From Juglans regia (lineage: Eukaryota > Streptophyta > Magnoliopsida > Fagales > Juglandaceae): a DNA stretch of 64,000 bases. The stretch is from the NCBI RefSeq assembly GCF_001411555.2, contig NC_049901.1, forward strand, positions 7,264,681 to 7,328,680. The letters are read 5' to 3'. The notes beneath the pieces are model-generated. The model worked only from the letters and a program-made list of their open reading frames with translations, searched no databases and was not told the origin of the DNA. Of this stretch, positions 43,813-55,603 are shown in pieces. Position numbers and translations under genes: made by a program. Positions within the stretch are counted from its first letter, which is position 1. Each line of letters begins with the position of its first letter.

Positions 43813-45840
43813 TTCTCTTCACAGGATCAGTATCCTTCTATTAAGTTCTCCACTTGTTTAAAAAGAAATTGGCAGTCTTAATTAAAGAATCCCACACATT
43901 ATTAAAGACCTTTATTTCATGTTTGTGCACTGTGCTTTATTCCCACTAACTAAATCTTGCTCGAGACTGATCTACTTTATTGAAGCAAAAGGAAAAGCTA
44001 GCTGCAAAGATTTTTGTTTTTTGATTTAAATTCATATCGTAGGCCCACAAAAATAAAGCTAAAGTCTTGGTAGTTTAACCTTTTGTCGATGACCTTTTAT
44101 TCGTCTGGTAAACATTGAGGAACACGCGTTACGTATTCTAGTAAGTAAACTAGGTTGAACTTATCTAAATTAATGGAAAAGTTGATCATTTCAAAGTACC
44201 GGAAAAAATTAAGATTCTTCTTGAAATTATATATGAAAATAAAAAGAATAATCATTTTAATCATCCTTGTCATTTGAACAATAGAATTATTATAGATACA
44301 AATAAATTACATAAAATAAATACGTGACAAATTGACATAATTTTTAGAATCTATTAGATCTACTCTTAATAAAAATAATCTTACGATTTGACGTGTCACA
44401 TCAAATTATATCAATTTATAAATTTATTTTTTATAATCAATTTGTAGTTAAAATATTTTCTTTTAAACAATGGCCTCTAAAATTATTTTCAGAAGAAGGG
44501 TAGCGTACTGAGCGTCGCTACTGAAAATGATACGGAATAATCATTTTCTTGGAAGACCTGGCAATGAACTGGAGAGTCTTTGGCATTTTCGAATACGAAT
44601 TTTCCATGAAACTTCGTTAATTGGCATGTTTGATACAGGATATAAATGAAGAAAAAAAAAGCTGTATCTACTTTGAAATACGCGCAAGCCTTGTGATGTG
44701 AAAGGGGGAAAAACCAAATTAAAGAGTACTCGATCTATAGTTTTTTGAGATGAAAATGACGTTTTTTAGAAGAAAAATTAGGTTCACAAAAAGCATATAA
44801 ATCCCAAGCTCTTATGAATTAAATTGGGGACCTGAAATCTGTCAGTTAACTTATAATTAGCAAAAAGTGATCGAGGCCCAAAGTTATAATCCAGAGTGAT
44901 CAGAAGTTGTCATATATATAATTAATCACCACGGAATATAATTATGTGCTAACAATAATAAAAATTTACGTCTTTAATATATTAACCTCAGATTTTAAAT
45001 GTCACCTAACAATTTAATTTAATTTAATTTTTTAAAATGGAGACTTTATCCTTGTCTATACGAAGGAGTACTGTGAACTAAATTCTATATAGATAGAACT
45101 GTCCATATTTATGAGATTAACTAAGCAAGCCTATAATTTAGAAGATAATTAAAGTAGTATTGAATATTTAAAAAAATGTTTTACAATATAAAGTACTACA
45201 TCGAGTTATATAATAAAGTTTTTTTTTTTTCTTTTTTGGATGATCTAAACATTATACCTTAGAAGTGATATTTGAAGTGATCAACAGGACTTGATTATCT
45301 GATGTACTCATGAGAGATGCATTATATCTTTTGGACTCAATGGTGAGTACTTTTATCGTCCACAAACTCAGAATCTTGATCTATTCACGCGTTTGTAGGT
45401 GGGTCATGATGAGTCACGACTGACTTGTCATGATCATGATCAGCGAATCTTTTCCTTTTATTTTTGATCTCAAGTGCCTAATCTGGCAGTCAATTTTGCA
45501 TCCACGATAAGTCTTTTCTTTTTCTTTGTCGGACTGGAAGAAAAGTATAGCTCTCTTACAAGTGAACAAAAATTATGCGTCTACGTATTACCCGGAAGAA
45601 AAAATTCAAACAAACAAACAAACAAATATTGATGCGTATAGACAAAGTGCAAGCTGTTGCTTAGAGACAAAAACCCGACGACACGCTCAAATCTTTGGTA
45701 TTTCTTTTCGGGAAAAAAAAAAAAAATTATACTAATAGTACTACTGCTATCGATTTGAATTGAAGTAAGGTAAAGTACTATAGGGATACAACCGTGATAT
45801 AATTTGTTTAAAAAATTTAAACACATCAAATTACTCAAAT
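43528..45840. repeat. Segmental duplication, copy A
   Basis: Direct homologue of 48054-51010, covering the signal/propeptide part of the RALF-like gene and its upstream region. Matches are near-identical over long stretches, for example around 43650-44220 and 48170-48770, 44460-44800 and 49440-49790, 45270-45800 and 50060-50760. Copy A lacks the TRIM and two MITEs present in copy B; copy B lacks about 200 bp of copy A (about 45015-45225). Confidence 0.9.
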
Positions 45841-45842
45841 TC

Positions 45843-46295
45843 ATTACAAGAAAAATGACATTTTACAACCCCGCTTTTCGTCGCAAAAAGTGGTTGAAAT
45901 AGTCGCATTTGGTCTTTTTTGTCAATTTTAAATTCGTTACACGTTGGTTGCTAGTGTTTATTCACTTTTAAGTTGAACCAATGAAAGCAAAAAATCGTCA
46001 AAGTTCATATTTTTAGCCTTTTTTTTTTTTTCCGTAAATAGTCCAAAAAAGTGCCGCAATTGCTCATTACAATTTCTATAGAAATCGTTGCGAAAAGGTA
46101 TCCGCATCGTCACAACATTGTCGCAGATACACATTAAATCGCCGCTAATAGTGTTTGCAACGAAATTTAATTTGCTGCCAAAAAGAATTAGCAACTACTT
46201 GGGAGAGACTTTTCGAGGGAAATGGTCTTTGAAAAAGGAAAAGCTATTTCCTGCAACAATAAGTCGCCGGAAATAGTCTTTGATAAAACACAAAA
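45843..46295. mobile_element. CACTA-like fragment
   Basis: Starts cattacaagaaaaatgacat, one change from the CACTACAAGAAAAA terminus, and has dispersed subterminal-type motifs (gtcgcaaa, gtcgcat, gttgcgaaaa, atcgccgct, aagtcgccgg) like those at 3776-4417. No matching right terminus is found. An A tract at 46292-46305 follows. Confidence 0.5.
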
Positions 46296-46779
46296 AAAAA
46301 AAAAATAGCTATATATACTATCCAGCAAACGTACATGGACTTTAACAAACTCTTGGGAAGCCAATCCTAGTCTCACCACAGAGATATAGGTAAGAACATC
46401 AATCTTAAGCTTCCACCATCAAAATAGAGCTTTGGAAATGACATTACAACCGAACTCACAAATTCAAACTTTTGTAAGCTTTTAAAAACTCATAATAGGT
46501 GAATTGGCCCAACAAGTACATAAACAGATCCCAAGTCCTAAACACAACTAATATGAGTTACTTAACGCATCCTCTCACATCTATCTATGCCCAAACAACA
46601 CCAAAATTAAGGCAAACAGGCCCAATAACCAACAAAATCCAAAATAAAGGCAACACCTGGAGTTCAAGAACAAACAAACCAAACACTGATATAAAGTTAA
46701 GAGCATCCAACCTAAAAGCTGAAGCTAGTACGTCAAGAGGCCCAACAAGTACACAAACCCATTTCAAGTTGCATGGTAT
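46296..46779. other. Non-coding stretch beside captured exons
   Basis: No domain recognised. Short phrase ggcccaacaagtacat/caca recurs at 46506 and 46740. Confidence 0.4.
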
Positions 46780-46909
46780 GGTATGTGGCCCAATCCCATG
46801 GCAACACTCATGGCAAATTGTGTCACTGAAGAAGGATTCAAAATCTACAAGTCCTTGTTGTTCCTTTGTAATGCAAACATCAGCTATAGGTTGAAGAATA
46901 TGCTTAAAC
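46780..46909 (-). pseudogene. Exon fragment of Nudix hydrolase 3 (dipeptidyl-peptidase III domain)
   Basis: The minus strand reads FKHILQPIADVCITKEQQGL, then VDFESFF and TICHECCHGIGPHTI, after an acceptor-like ttactTACCAG. HECCHGIGPH is the zinc-site motif (HExxGH-like) of the peptidase-III domain carried by plant NUDT3-like proteins. Sequence resemblance stops right after GPHTI, about where an exon would end. It is an isolated exon and cannot be functional. Confidence 0.65.
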
Positions 46910-47040
46910 CTGGTAAGTAAAGGCATGTCAGATTCAAAAAAATTTATCAACATTAAATGCTCAGATTTATCAAACTGTCTACTTACCTCTAATTGATGAG
47001 TCAAACATAAGATGGTTGATGTTCAATACTGTCTACTTAC

Positions 47041-48052
47041 CTCTAAGCCAGACCTCTTTCTTTCTCTGCCAACTTAACCATTTGCACCACCCCAGACCTG
47101 CTCTCATCTAGCGATTCTAGCCTATGAGACCAATGGATTATTAACAAGTATCAGAAACATACAAAGTGCAACCAGGAATGTTAAACTCACTTGAACCAAA
47201 ATGGAGCAGAAAAGGTGAGACATATTTGAAGCTGCACAGAATGTATAAAATCTGTATAGGATAGGAAATATTTGGTAAGTGATGGGAAAGGAAAATTTAT
47301 CTTAACATACTAAATAAATAAGAAAAACCAATAAATCCAGTTTGATAAGGACAGCAGTACAGCACCATCAGATCAGAGGATACACCTCAAACTCATGAAG
47401 AACACTGGGTATGGGGAGATCACAGAGTTGGCTCTTTGAATTAATATGTTTTAGATACCACAGAAAGGGTACCCTATAAGCCATACAGTTGCAAATGGTA
47501 CTTCCGTTACTGGCTTTCAATTTTCAAGTAACTTACAAATTTTAAATAAATAACAAGAGTTTGTACTTGTAGTTAGCACTAATACAGGTAATCTGTTATT
47601 ACATTTAGGAAAATAGGAAGCCAATGTATAGAGCAGGAATAAGAAAGCAAACGTTCAACTGAGTTGAGAAGTAGACAATGTACTCGCTGCTTGTATGATT
47701 CGTCAATTTTTTTCAACATACTTGTTAGTCCCAATTATGTCCTCAAGATATTCAAGAAAACCTTCATCATGAGGTCCTTGAGATTTTGGCTTCATAAGTG
47801 AAATCTGCTCGACTTCACCCTGGCAATACTCAACAAGAAAAGTCCAGAGCACATAGAAACGAGCTTCTTATTCAAACTAAAAACACTGCATAAGAACTAC
47901 CAAATCTGGAGAATCAAAAATGGTTGTTGTCAAGGTTAACTCCTTTCACTTTCAGCTTCTTGGTAACTTCAGTAAAATTACTTTGACGGTCATTGATATA
48001 ATACTTAGAGGAGTTATCACGAAAGGCCACCCGGCTAATAATTAAATCACTC
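47041..48052 (-). pseudogene. SMC4 (condensin) gene fragment, three exons with introns
   Basis: Three exon-like blocks in order on the minus strand match SMC4, the condensin ATPase: 48052-47906 (IISRVAFRDNSSKYYIND, then NFTEVTKKLKVKGVNLDNN), 47819-47688 (EQISLMKPKSQGPHDEGF, LEYLEDIIGTNKYVEK) and 47120-47041 (RSGVVQMVKLAEKERG) ending at a good donor, gtaagt. Defects: a 1-base loss and a mutated donor (at) in the first, a 1-base gain in the A run of the second, a shift near the end of the third. Introns are retained, so this is a captured genomic segment and not a retrocopy. It joins the truncated RALF copy directly at 48052-48054. Confidence 0.75.
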
Positions 48053-48053
48053 C

Positions 48054-48332
48054 CTGAAGAGCTCCATGCGATATGACTCGTTGATCCATGAACCCTCGAA
48101 CAACATGTTTACCCTTTTCACGATGATCTGCATTCAAGTACTCATGATCTTCTTCTTCTTCTCCTACACTGTTGGTCCCATTATTATATAGCCGCTGGTT
48201 CGTGTTGTTCTCGGCAGAAACGCTTGGATGCCCTGAAATTGACATACTCGACGTTGTTGATCTGGAGATAATAATCGACATAACTATAATCATCAAGCAA
48301 AGGCCTACTCCATTTAATAGGCACCCCATCAT
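48054..48332 (-). pseudogene. Truncated RALF-like duplicate lacking the mature peptide
   Basis: Near-identical to the first 94 residues of the gene at 43405-43812: MMGCLLNGVGLCLMIIVM signal segment, NNTNQRLYNNGTNS, EEEEDHEYLNADHREKGKH, then VISHGALQ. At the GAGCTCTTCAG codons the sequence switches into the SMC4 fragment and stops within three codons (GVI, stop). All four cysteines are lost, so no RALF signal can be made. If transcribed it would encode a secreted propeptide only. Confidence 0.88.
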
Positions 48333-48833
48333 TTCTCTTTACAGGATCAGTATGCTCATATTAAGTTCTCCACTTGTTTGAAAGGAAATTGGCTGTCTTA
48401 ATTAAAGAATCCCACGCATTATTAAAGACCTTTATTTCATGTTTGTGCACTGTACTTTATTCCCACTAACTAAATCTTGCTCGAGACTGATCTACTTTAT
48501 TGAAGCAAAAGGAAAAGCTAGCTGCAAGGATTTTTGTTTTTTGATTTAAATTCATATGGAAAACCTTCTGGTAGGCCAACAAAAATAAAGCTAAAGTCTT
48601 GGTAGTTTAACCTTTTGTCGATGACCTTTTATTCGTCTGGTAAACATTGAGGAACACGCGTTATGTATTCTAGTAAGTGAACTAGCTAGGTTGAACTTAT
48701 CTAAATTAATGGAAAAGTTAATCATTTCAAAGTACCGGAAAAAATTAAGATTCTTCTTGGAATTATATATGAAAATAAAAAGAATTATCATTTTAATCAT
48801 TGTTGTCATTTGAAAAGGAGAACTGCTATAGAC

Positions 48834-49267
48834 TGTGATGCCCCATGTGATATGGATAAAGATAGGTGGTATATGAGATCTCACATTGCTTAGAAATAAA
48901 AAGTTCTTGCATGCTTTTTATAAGGTTCCAATAGGGCTCCAATTGTATCATTGATTAGTCTTTTTAGAATATAGACCATGTGGTTTGGACCTTCCATTGA
49001 GGCTTTACAAATCCGACATCCTTGTCGTGTCTGTTCATTATAGATGACATGGCTCAAGTCCCAGATTTCTGGTTGAGATAGACTCTGATACCATTTATAA
49101 CACCTCAATGGAAGGCCCAAACCACATGGCCTATATTCTAAAAGGACTAGTCAATGATACAATTGAAGCCTTATTGGAACCTTATAAAGAGCAATAACTT
49201 ATCATTCTTAAGCAATGTGGAATTTCATACACTACTTATCTTTATCCATATCACATGGGGTATTACA
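48834..49267. mobile_element. TRIM-like element with inverted LTRs
   Basis: 434 bp flanked by a perfect 5-bp duplication, tagac (48829-48833 and 49268-49272). The empty site is preserved in copy A (ttatagatacaaataaatta, near 44292). Terminal repeats of 176 bp (48834-49009, starts tgtgatgccccatgtgat) and 172 bp (49096-49267) are homologous but in opposite orientation. Next to the right repeat, on the minus strand, is tggtatcagagtc (49081-49093), an initiator-tRNA-Met primer-binding site. The core is 86 bp with no coding capacity. Normal TRIMs have direct LTRs, so the inversion is odd. Confidence 0.78.
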
Positions 49268-50152
49268 TAGACACAAATAAATTACACAAAATAAATACAT
49301 GATAAACTAATATAATTTCATGAAATCCGTTAGATCTACTTTTTAATAAAAGTAACCTCACGATCTGACGTATCGCATTAAGTCATATCAGTTTGTAAAT
49401 TTATTTTTATATATTCACTTTATGGCTAATGTATTTTCCATTGAACAATGGCCTCTAAAATTATTTTCAGAAAAAGGGTAGCGTACTGAGCATCGCTACT
49501 GAAAATGAAACGGAATAATCCTTTTCTTGGAAGACCTGGCAATGAACTGGAGAGTCTTTGGCATTTTCGAATATGAATTTTCCACGAAACTTCGTTAATT
49601 GGCATGTTTGATAGAGCATATAAATGAAGCAAAAATAAGCTTCATCTACTTTGAAATACGCGCAAGCCTAGTGATGTGAAAGGGGGAAAAACCAAATTGA
49701 AGAGTACTCGATCTATAGTTTTTTGAGATGAAAATGACATTTTTTAGAAGAAAAATTTGGTTCACAAAAGGCATATAAATCCCAAGCTCGTATGAATTAA
49801 ATTGGGGACCTCAAGTCTATCAGTTAACTTATAATTCAACTTGTATGTTCTTTTCTACTACTATAAATTAGCAAAAAGTGATCGAGGCCTCAAGTTATAA
49901 TCCTCACAGAGAGTGAGAAGTTGTCATATATATAATCACCACGGAATATAATGTCCTAAAAATAATAAAAATGTACGTCTTTAATACGTTAACCTCAGAT
50001 TTTAAATGTCACCTAACAATTTTTTTTTTCTTTTTTGGATCTAAACATTTACCTTAGGAGTGATATATATTTGAAGTGAATTGGACTTAATTATTTGATG
50101 TAATCATGAGAGTTATGCATTATATCTATCAGACTCAATGGTGAGTATTTTT

Positions 50153-50327
50153 AGAGCAATACTATATGTAATCGTAGAGTACATAAATACTATGCAATTT
50201 TTTTAAAAAAGAGTAGAATTTATTATTAAAAAATTATTATTTTTTTCATATAAATCTTATATATATTCATTATTTTTAAAATGGTTACGCTACATTTATA
50301 TACTCGCGATTATAAATATTATTCCTT
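50153..50327. mobile_element. MITE present only in duplication copy B
   Basis: About 175 bp with imperfect inverted ends: agagcaatactatatgtaat versus inverse aaggaataatatttataatc. Absent from copy A at the matching site (gagtacttttatcg, about 45345). The flanks are T-rich, so the duplication length is unclear. Confidence 0.6.
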
Positions 50328-50768
50328 GTTTTTACCATCCACACAAACTCAGAGAATGTTGATCTATTCACGCGTTTGTATGTGGGTCATGAGTCACGAC
50401 TGACATTTCATGATCATCAGCGAATCTTTTCCTTTTAATTTTGATCTCAAGTGTCCTATTCTGTCCGTCAATTTTGCATCCACGACAAGTCTTTTCTTTT
50501 TCTTTGTCGGACTGGAAGAAAAGTATAGCTCTTATTGATGCGTGTATTTCCCGGAAGAAAAATACTACAAACATACAAACAAATATTGATGCGTGTAGAC
50601 AAAGTGCAAGTTGCTTAGAGAAAAAACCCGACGACATGCTCAAATCTTTGTTATTTCTTTTCCAAAAAAAAATTATACTAGTAGTACTACTGTTATCGGT
50701 TTGAATTGAAGTTAGGTAAAGTAGTACTATAGGGACACAACCGTGATATAATTTGTTTAAAAAACTTA

Positions 50769-50988
50769 GGACATGTTTGGAGGGTGAGATGAGAATTTTG
50801 TGTTTTGTTTTGAAGTTTAAAATATTATGTTTTAATATTATTATTATTTTAGGATTTGAAAAATATGTATTGAGATTTGAAAAAGCTGAATTGTTTATTA
50901 TATTTTGTATGGAGATTTGAAAAATGTGTAATGATGAGATGAGATAAGATGAGAATTTTGTATTTTATTTTTATTACCAAACCTGCCC
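50769..50988. mobile_element. Tourist-like (PIF/Harbinger) MITE, 220 bp
   Basis: Ends ggacatgtttggagggtgag and, in inverse, gggcaggtttggtaataa, flanked by a 3-bp duplication tta (50766-50768 and 50989-50991). Copy A has the empty site (aaaatttaaacacatc, about 45813). A TTA duplication and a GGxC-TGTTTGG terminus fit PIF/Harbinger Tourist elements. Confidence 0.72.
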
Positions 50989-51010
50989 TTAAACGCATCA
51001 AATTAATCAA

Positions 51011-51473
51011 ACAAAATTTAAATAAGTTAACGATAATAATATTACAATTGCCATTTTCACGGGCTAAGTCACGTTGACTAGATCTGAAATCTTGTTGAGA
51101 GTCATCTGCTTCCACATTAATAAGGGAGATAACAACGGAAACGATCTGCAGTGGGTGGTTTGCTCCGAGAGGTTGTATGCAAGCAATGCAAGGTCGACCA
51201 AGTGTGGCACCTTTGATGATACGAACATGTGTGGGCTATTTGAATAATGTTAAATATAGTTATAAGTTGTGTAAGTGTCGCACACTCTTTTATAATAAAT
51301 TTGTCCAAATTACTCAATGCAATCCCACTTTGATGGTAAGACGACCTCCGAGAATAGGAAAAAAAAAGAAGAAGAATGAATTTGTATTATTTTTATGGAT
51401 AAAAATCTCACATCCTTCGTAAATCCCATATATATCTTGAAAAGAAAAACAACAACCCCTCTCGCAGAATGCA
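51011..51473. other. Non-coding stretch
   Basis: No gene or repeat recognised; short frames on both strands lack any domain. Confidence 0.45.
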
Positions 51474-51481
51474 GTTTATAA

Positions 51482-51905
51482 CAATGTTTTGAATACCGTA
51501 CCGGCCGTCGTACCGGCAAGGCACTGGAACGAAATATTTCGATACCGGTACCGTTTCGGGATAGCATTTCGAGATAATATTTCGAGATAGTCGATATATA
51601 AATAAATTATATATATAAATCTATATATAAATTATATTTTCAAAATAATAGTCTATATATAAATAAATTATATATAAATACATATATATAAATTATAAAT
51701 AGTCTAGTCTGAATTAGGGATTCAAAAATAAGTTTGTAGTTTGAAAAAATGAAAAAAAAAACACAGGCCGAAATTTAGTCCGGTATGGCCGGTACGGCCG
51801 GTATTTTAGCCGGTACGGAACAGATATAGTACCTGTACTGGCCAGACGGCTGAAATGAAAAATTTCGGCCATATCGACCGGTACAGTACGAAGTTTAAAA
51901 CACTG
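51482..51905. mobile_element. hAT-type MITE, 424 bp
   Basis: Ends caatgttttgaataccgtac and, in inverse, cagtgttttaaacttcgtac, with many ccggtacggccgg-type motifs. The 8-bp duplication gtttataa (51474-51481) matches gtctataa (51906-51913) in 7 of 8 positions. The centre is (TA)-rich (51590-51700). Confidence 0.7.
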
Positions 51906-51913
51906 GTCTATAA

Positions 51914-52380
51914 ACCAATAAGAAAACACCTGACACTGTAGCCTAAACGGCTTACTAACAAATAAAACGTACGCTTTAGATTATGACACTTGGCTTAATC
52001 ATGAGCCTTCATTCATTACACTACTAGCTATTGATTAATGACCACTCGATACATCCAATGGTCCAACTGGTGCCGCGCATCTTCCCAACGTTGATGCTTT
52101 TCCCAAACGGATACTTGATCTTCCACTTCCAGTCCGACACATCTACTTTCCCAAAAAAGTTTAATTAAAATAATAATTATAATACTATAATTTTTACGGG
52201 CATCGGGATGAGTCCACTCTCCATTACGATCAGCACATAGTGTAGCATATAATTTTATTCGATCGTAATTGGTATCTAACTCTTGCTACATGACAAACAT
52301 TTTATTTATATGAAGTCATTAGAATATGAAAAACGACAAACTTAAGCAATCCATTATATAAAATAGCATTACCAATTTCT
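51914..52380. other. Non-coding stretch
   Basis: Nothing recognised. A cactactag at about 52019 could be a CACTA-type end but has no supporting duplication. Confidence 0.4.
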
Positions 52381-52384
52381 TAGA

Positions 52385-52735
52385 GAGGTGATGGAATGAT
52401 CTTGAGCCTGCATGATGATGAATTTTAAGTTTGATCTTTTCTTTTTTTTTTTAGAATTTCGCTCCTGCATAGAAGTTATAAATATTAGCAAGAGAAAATT
52501 AAAAAATATGACACATAAAACAAGTCATTTACCTTATATGTAGGATCATTAAACATGTCACAAAATTTGTCCAAATCAAAAGGTCAAACATCCTAAAAAG
52601 GATGTTGGCGTGCCTTGTCCTTATTCTTGAACTTATTGAAATACTTATGACATCTCGTCTTATATTTGCAGAATGTATTACACTTAAACTCATCAACAAT
52701 TTTACGCTACTCTCACATGCCATAATTTAGTTCGA
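52385..52735 (-). pseudogene. CACTA-type transposase fragment (plant transposase, En/Spm)
   Basis: The minus strand reads CKYKTRCHKYFNKFKNKDKA, then DLDKFCDMFNDPTYK (about 52545-52700), and after an intron-like gap with ttctatgcag, ERNSKKKK and, with a frame change, FHHHAGSRSFHHL. This is the order 'DW--LCD-F-DP-FQ ... N--K------H--GS-SF' typical of Ptta/En/Spm transposases. Stops interrupt it. It probably belongs with the CACTA end at 55589. Confidence 0.55.
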
Positions 52736-52899
52736 AATCATTAGTGAAAAAATATATACATGAACAAATCATTTGCATATTCTATATTTTGCATACACAT
52801 TAAATAATTTGAGAAATCAATTAAACATTACTAAACAATGTTTTTTTATAAGGCTTTTGACATCTTGAAGGACTTTATGCTATGAACTCATAGTCAAAA

Positions 52900-53250
52900 G
52901 AACATAAGTTCATATATACTATCTATAGTATATGGTATGTATATATATACACACATACTATAGTATAAATAACTACATATAAGTAAGTATATATACTATA
53001 GTATACTCTATATAATGTATAGAATACTACATAATACTATATTATTTATATAATACTATATTATTTATATGGTATATATATATATATACACTATAGTATA
53101 ACATAGTACTATATTATATAGACTATAATATACTCTATATAATATATAGACTACAATAGTATACCAGCTATATATAACATTAGTACTATATTATATAGTA
53201 CTAATATTATATAATTTATATAATATAATATATATAGTATTAATATTTGT
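52900..53250. repeat. Low-complexity TATAGTA-type AT tract
   Basis: Long stretch built from variants of tatagtactatattata, almost free of G and C. Unstable and compositional. Confidence 0.8.
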
Positions 53251-53278
53251 TTGTAAAATATCATACATAATTTAGTGT

Positions 53279-55589
53279 TCGAAAGCTACTTGGGTCTATT
53301 CAATACAATGCGTTATCGTTCAAATGATAAACGTGTATAGAAATAAAGTGTTCGACCTATTTCTATCGTTTGAACTATTTTTTTCCACACATTGTGTTTG
53401 TGTTTGAATGATATATGTAGTTTGAACATGTATACAAGGCATTTGTATGGGATGAATCCCATGGAATTATATTCGAATGTCTTTTAAAAACTGTTCGAAC
53501 GGATTTACACGTAAAACACCCTACTAGGGTTGGGGATATCACATCGTTTGAACCATAATATTATTCTCTTTGCCATTTATAAGCACTATAGCCCCAACGC
53601 CGCTGTCATTGTCACCGCCACCACCAACATCCACTCCTGTTCAAAGGTACGCTACTTCTTGTTGCTTAGTATGATTTCATTATCGTTTGGTGTATGTACA
53701 ACTACGAAATAATGGATTAAATTTTTAATATATTCATGGCCAATGGGACACCATAGGTGGCTGGAAAAAACATGGTCGGGATGCCTATATGCTCATCTTG
53801 GCCATGTTTGGTTGTTATTTATGCAATAATCAAAGGAATCCACCGATTACTTTCGTTTTAATGGGCACTAAGTTGACTCATCAATTGTTGAGTTAGATCC
53901 AGTAACCACTTGAACGCTTTCGAATGACAAACTAGACACCTCAAACAGTTTTGTAATCATTTGAGCATATGTTGTTGGTTTGAACGTAAGGTTATTATTA
54001 AAATATTCGATCGAATGTTATTATGATTTGATCGAAAGGTGTATACACAAGACATATTGTAATTGTATTATAATGGCAATATTGTGCATTCCATATTGTT
54101 TTTGTCATGATATAATTATTTTCGTGCAATATGTATTATTTTTTTTATAACCACTCTTCTTAGTTTTATTTTTACCATTTTAGGTTCATAACGACTTATA
54201 AGGGAATGAAATATGGCAGGTCAGGGTAACCTTCTAGAGAAGAAGTCCGAGAAAGGATTGTTTTACTGGAGTGTCAGGAGAAGATCTTAGACTTTTAGGA
54301 TCTTCTCTAGGAGGGTCGTTCCTTGGCAGTTCTCTTCTTCGAGGGTTGTTGGACACCAATCATTGACTAGAAGGACGAAGGAAGGGACATCATTGTCTAC
54401 ATCGACATCTTACTTGAGTTTTATCAACAGCTTGGTGGTGCTAGCCGAGATCATGAGGCATACACGATCTTGGTTTGGGGCACATCAGTTAAATTTTTAG
54501 TGGACGTAGTTGTCGATCTTATTGGTATCCCTCAACTACCCACTGCATATCCGAACATGGTGCCCAGGGAGTCTACAATTGCGGGTGATGGGGAGAAGGC
54601 TGAGGACGAGGGTATTGATGTAGATGGACTCGATGGTCTCGCTGATCATGAGGTTCGGCAGTCAGTTGTGGGTTCAGATGCTACTTACTATGATGGGACC
54701 AAGAGCATCAAATAGGTCGATTTATCAGGTTTCTTCAAGATTATGAACATAATCGTTGTCAACAACATTGATCCTCAGTTGCGCAAGACTGATGTTGGTA
54801 TGGATCGGATATGGTTTATGATACGCGTCGCTTTTGATGTGCCTATTGACCTAGTAAGTTATATTTTTGCTAGGATTCGATCAGAGGCTTACTACGTTAA
54901 GGCATATATATTTCCATTTAGGGTCCTGATCACATGATTACTGTTAGTGGTCGGGGTCCTACAAGATTTTACTATGCATGTTCGGAAGCCAATTGGATTG
55001 ATAAACTCATCAACCTTGTCACACAGCACATGACACTCAAGATTTCGTTGTCGTGCTCCCACTACAGAGTCAGTTGAGACTCAGGGTGATGCACACCTGA
55101 GAGATCATGGCATATCGAGTGAGACATCTACACGAGAGGCATCACACACTGCTATTCGTGAAGAGATTGCGCACTTCAGATCTTCGTACACATTACATGA
55201 ATCAATTTTGCCACATGTGCGGAGATATCTGCACTCACTATATTTGTGCGTTCGAACATATCTTAATACTAATTGAATGATAACTATCCATGTTCAAACT
55301 AACTCCTTGGAGTTCAAACAATTAAATAAATTGTTCGAACAATATCGATTCGAAAGTTTATTTCATTTATGATCGGATGGTTTAGTCAACGTTCGAATAA
55401 AAATTTTATTTGGGAAGAAATTTCCTGTCCTTACATATCTCATTTAAACAAACCTGGAGTGTTCAAACGGTGGGCAACTTCTATTGGTTTTTAGGGGGGA
55501 ATTTGAATTTTGTCCCTAAAACTCATTTTTTGGGACGATCTTTATTTCGTCTAAAAACAAGCGTCCCAAAATCAAAATTTTGCTTAGTG
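53279..55589. mobile_element. Right part of a CACTA element
   Basis: Ends gcttagtg at 55589 (inverse CACTAAGC), preceded by tttgggacga and cgtcccaaaa repeats, the subterminal pattern of many plant CACTA elements. The interior has many gttcgaa/ttcgaac motifs, including a perfect 14-nt palindrome attgttcgaacaat (about 55335-55348). It contains the protein fragment at 54370-54940. The left terminus is not found; the transposase fragment at 52385-52735 may be part of it. Confidence 0.5.
54370..54940 (+). pseudogene. Plant transposon protein domain (PF20167-like) fragment
   Basis: The plus-strand frame reads DIIVYIDILLEFYQQLGG, AYTILVWGTSVKFLVDVVVD then LIGIPQLP, an acidic linker (GEKAEDEGIDVDGLDGL), a stop, then (54743-54937) PQLRKTDVGMDRIWFMI, VPIDLVSYIFARIRSEAYYV and FPFRVLIT. 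The order 'V-G--V-F--------L-IP ... DLP--IF--I ... LPFGVLIT' resembles the uncharacterised domain found beside many plant transposons. The stop makes it a relic. Function is unknown even in intact members. Confidence 0.45.
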
Positions 55590-55603
55590 ACTCTATGATG
55601 GCA

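Larger units (their letters stand above)
48054..51010. repeat. Segmental duplication, copy B
   Basis: Homologue of 43528-45840 in the same orientation, longer because of the TRIM (48834-49267) and two MITEs (50153-50327, 50769-50988). Confidence 0.9.

Noticed and set aside
48890..49120. 76-codon frame in the TRIM-like element
   Set aside because: Lies across LTR, primer site and core; not plausible as a gene.
52019..52030. CACTA left terminus (cactactagc)
   Set aside because: No matching 3-bp target duplication with 55589, and no subterminal motifs follow.
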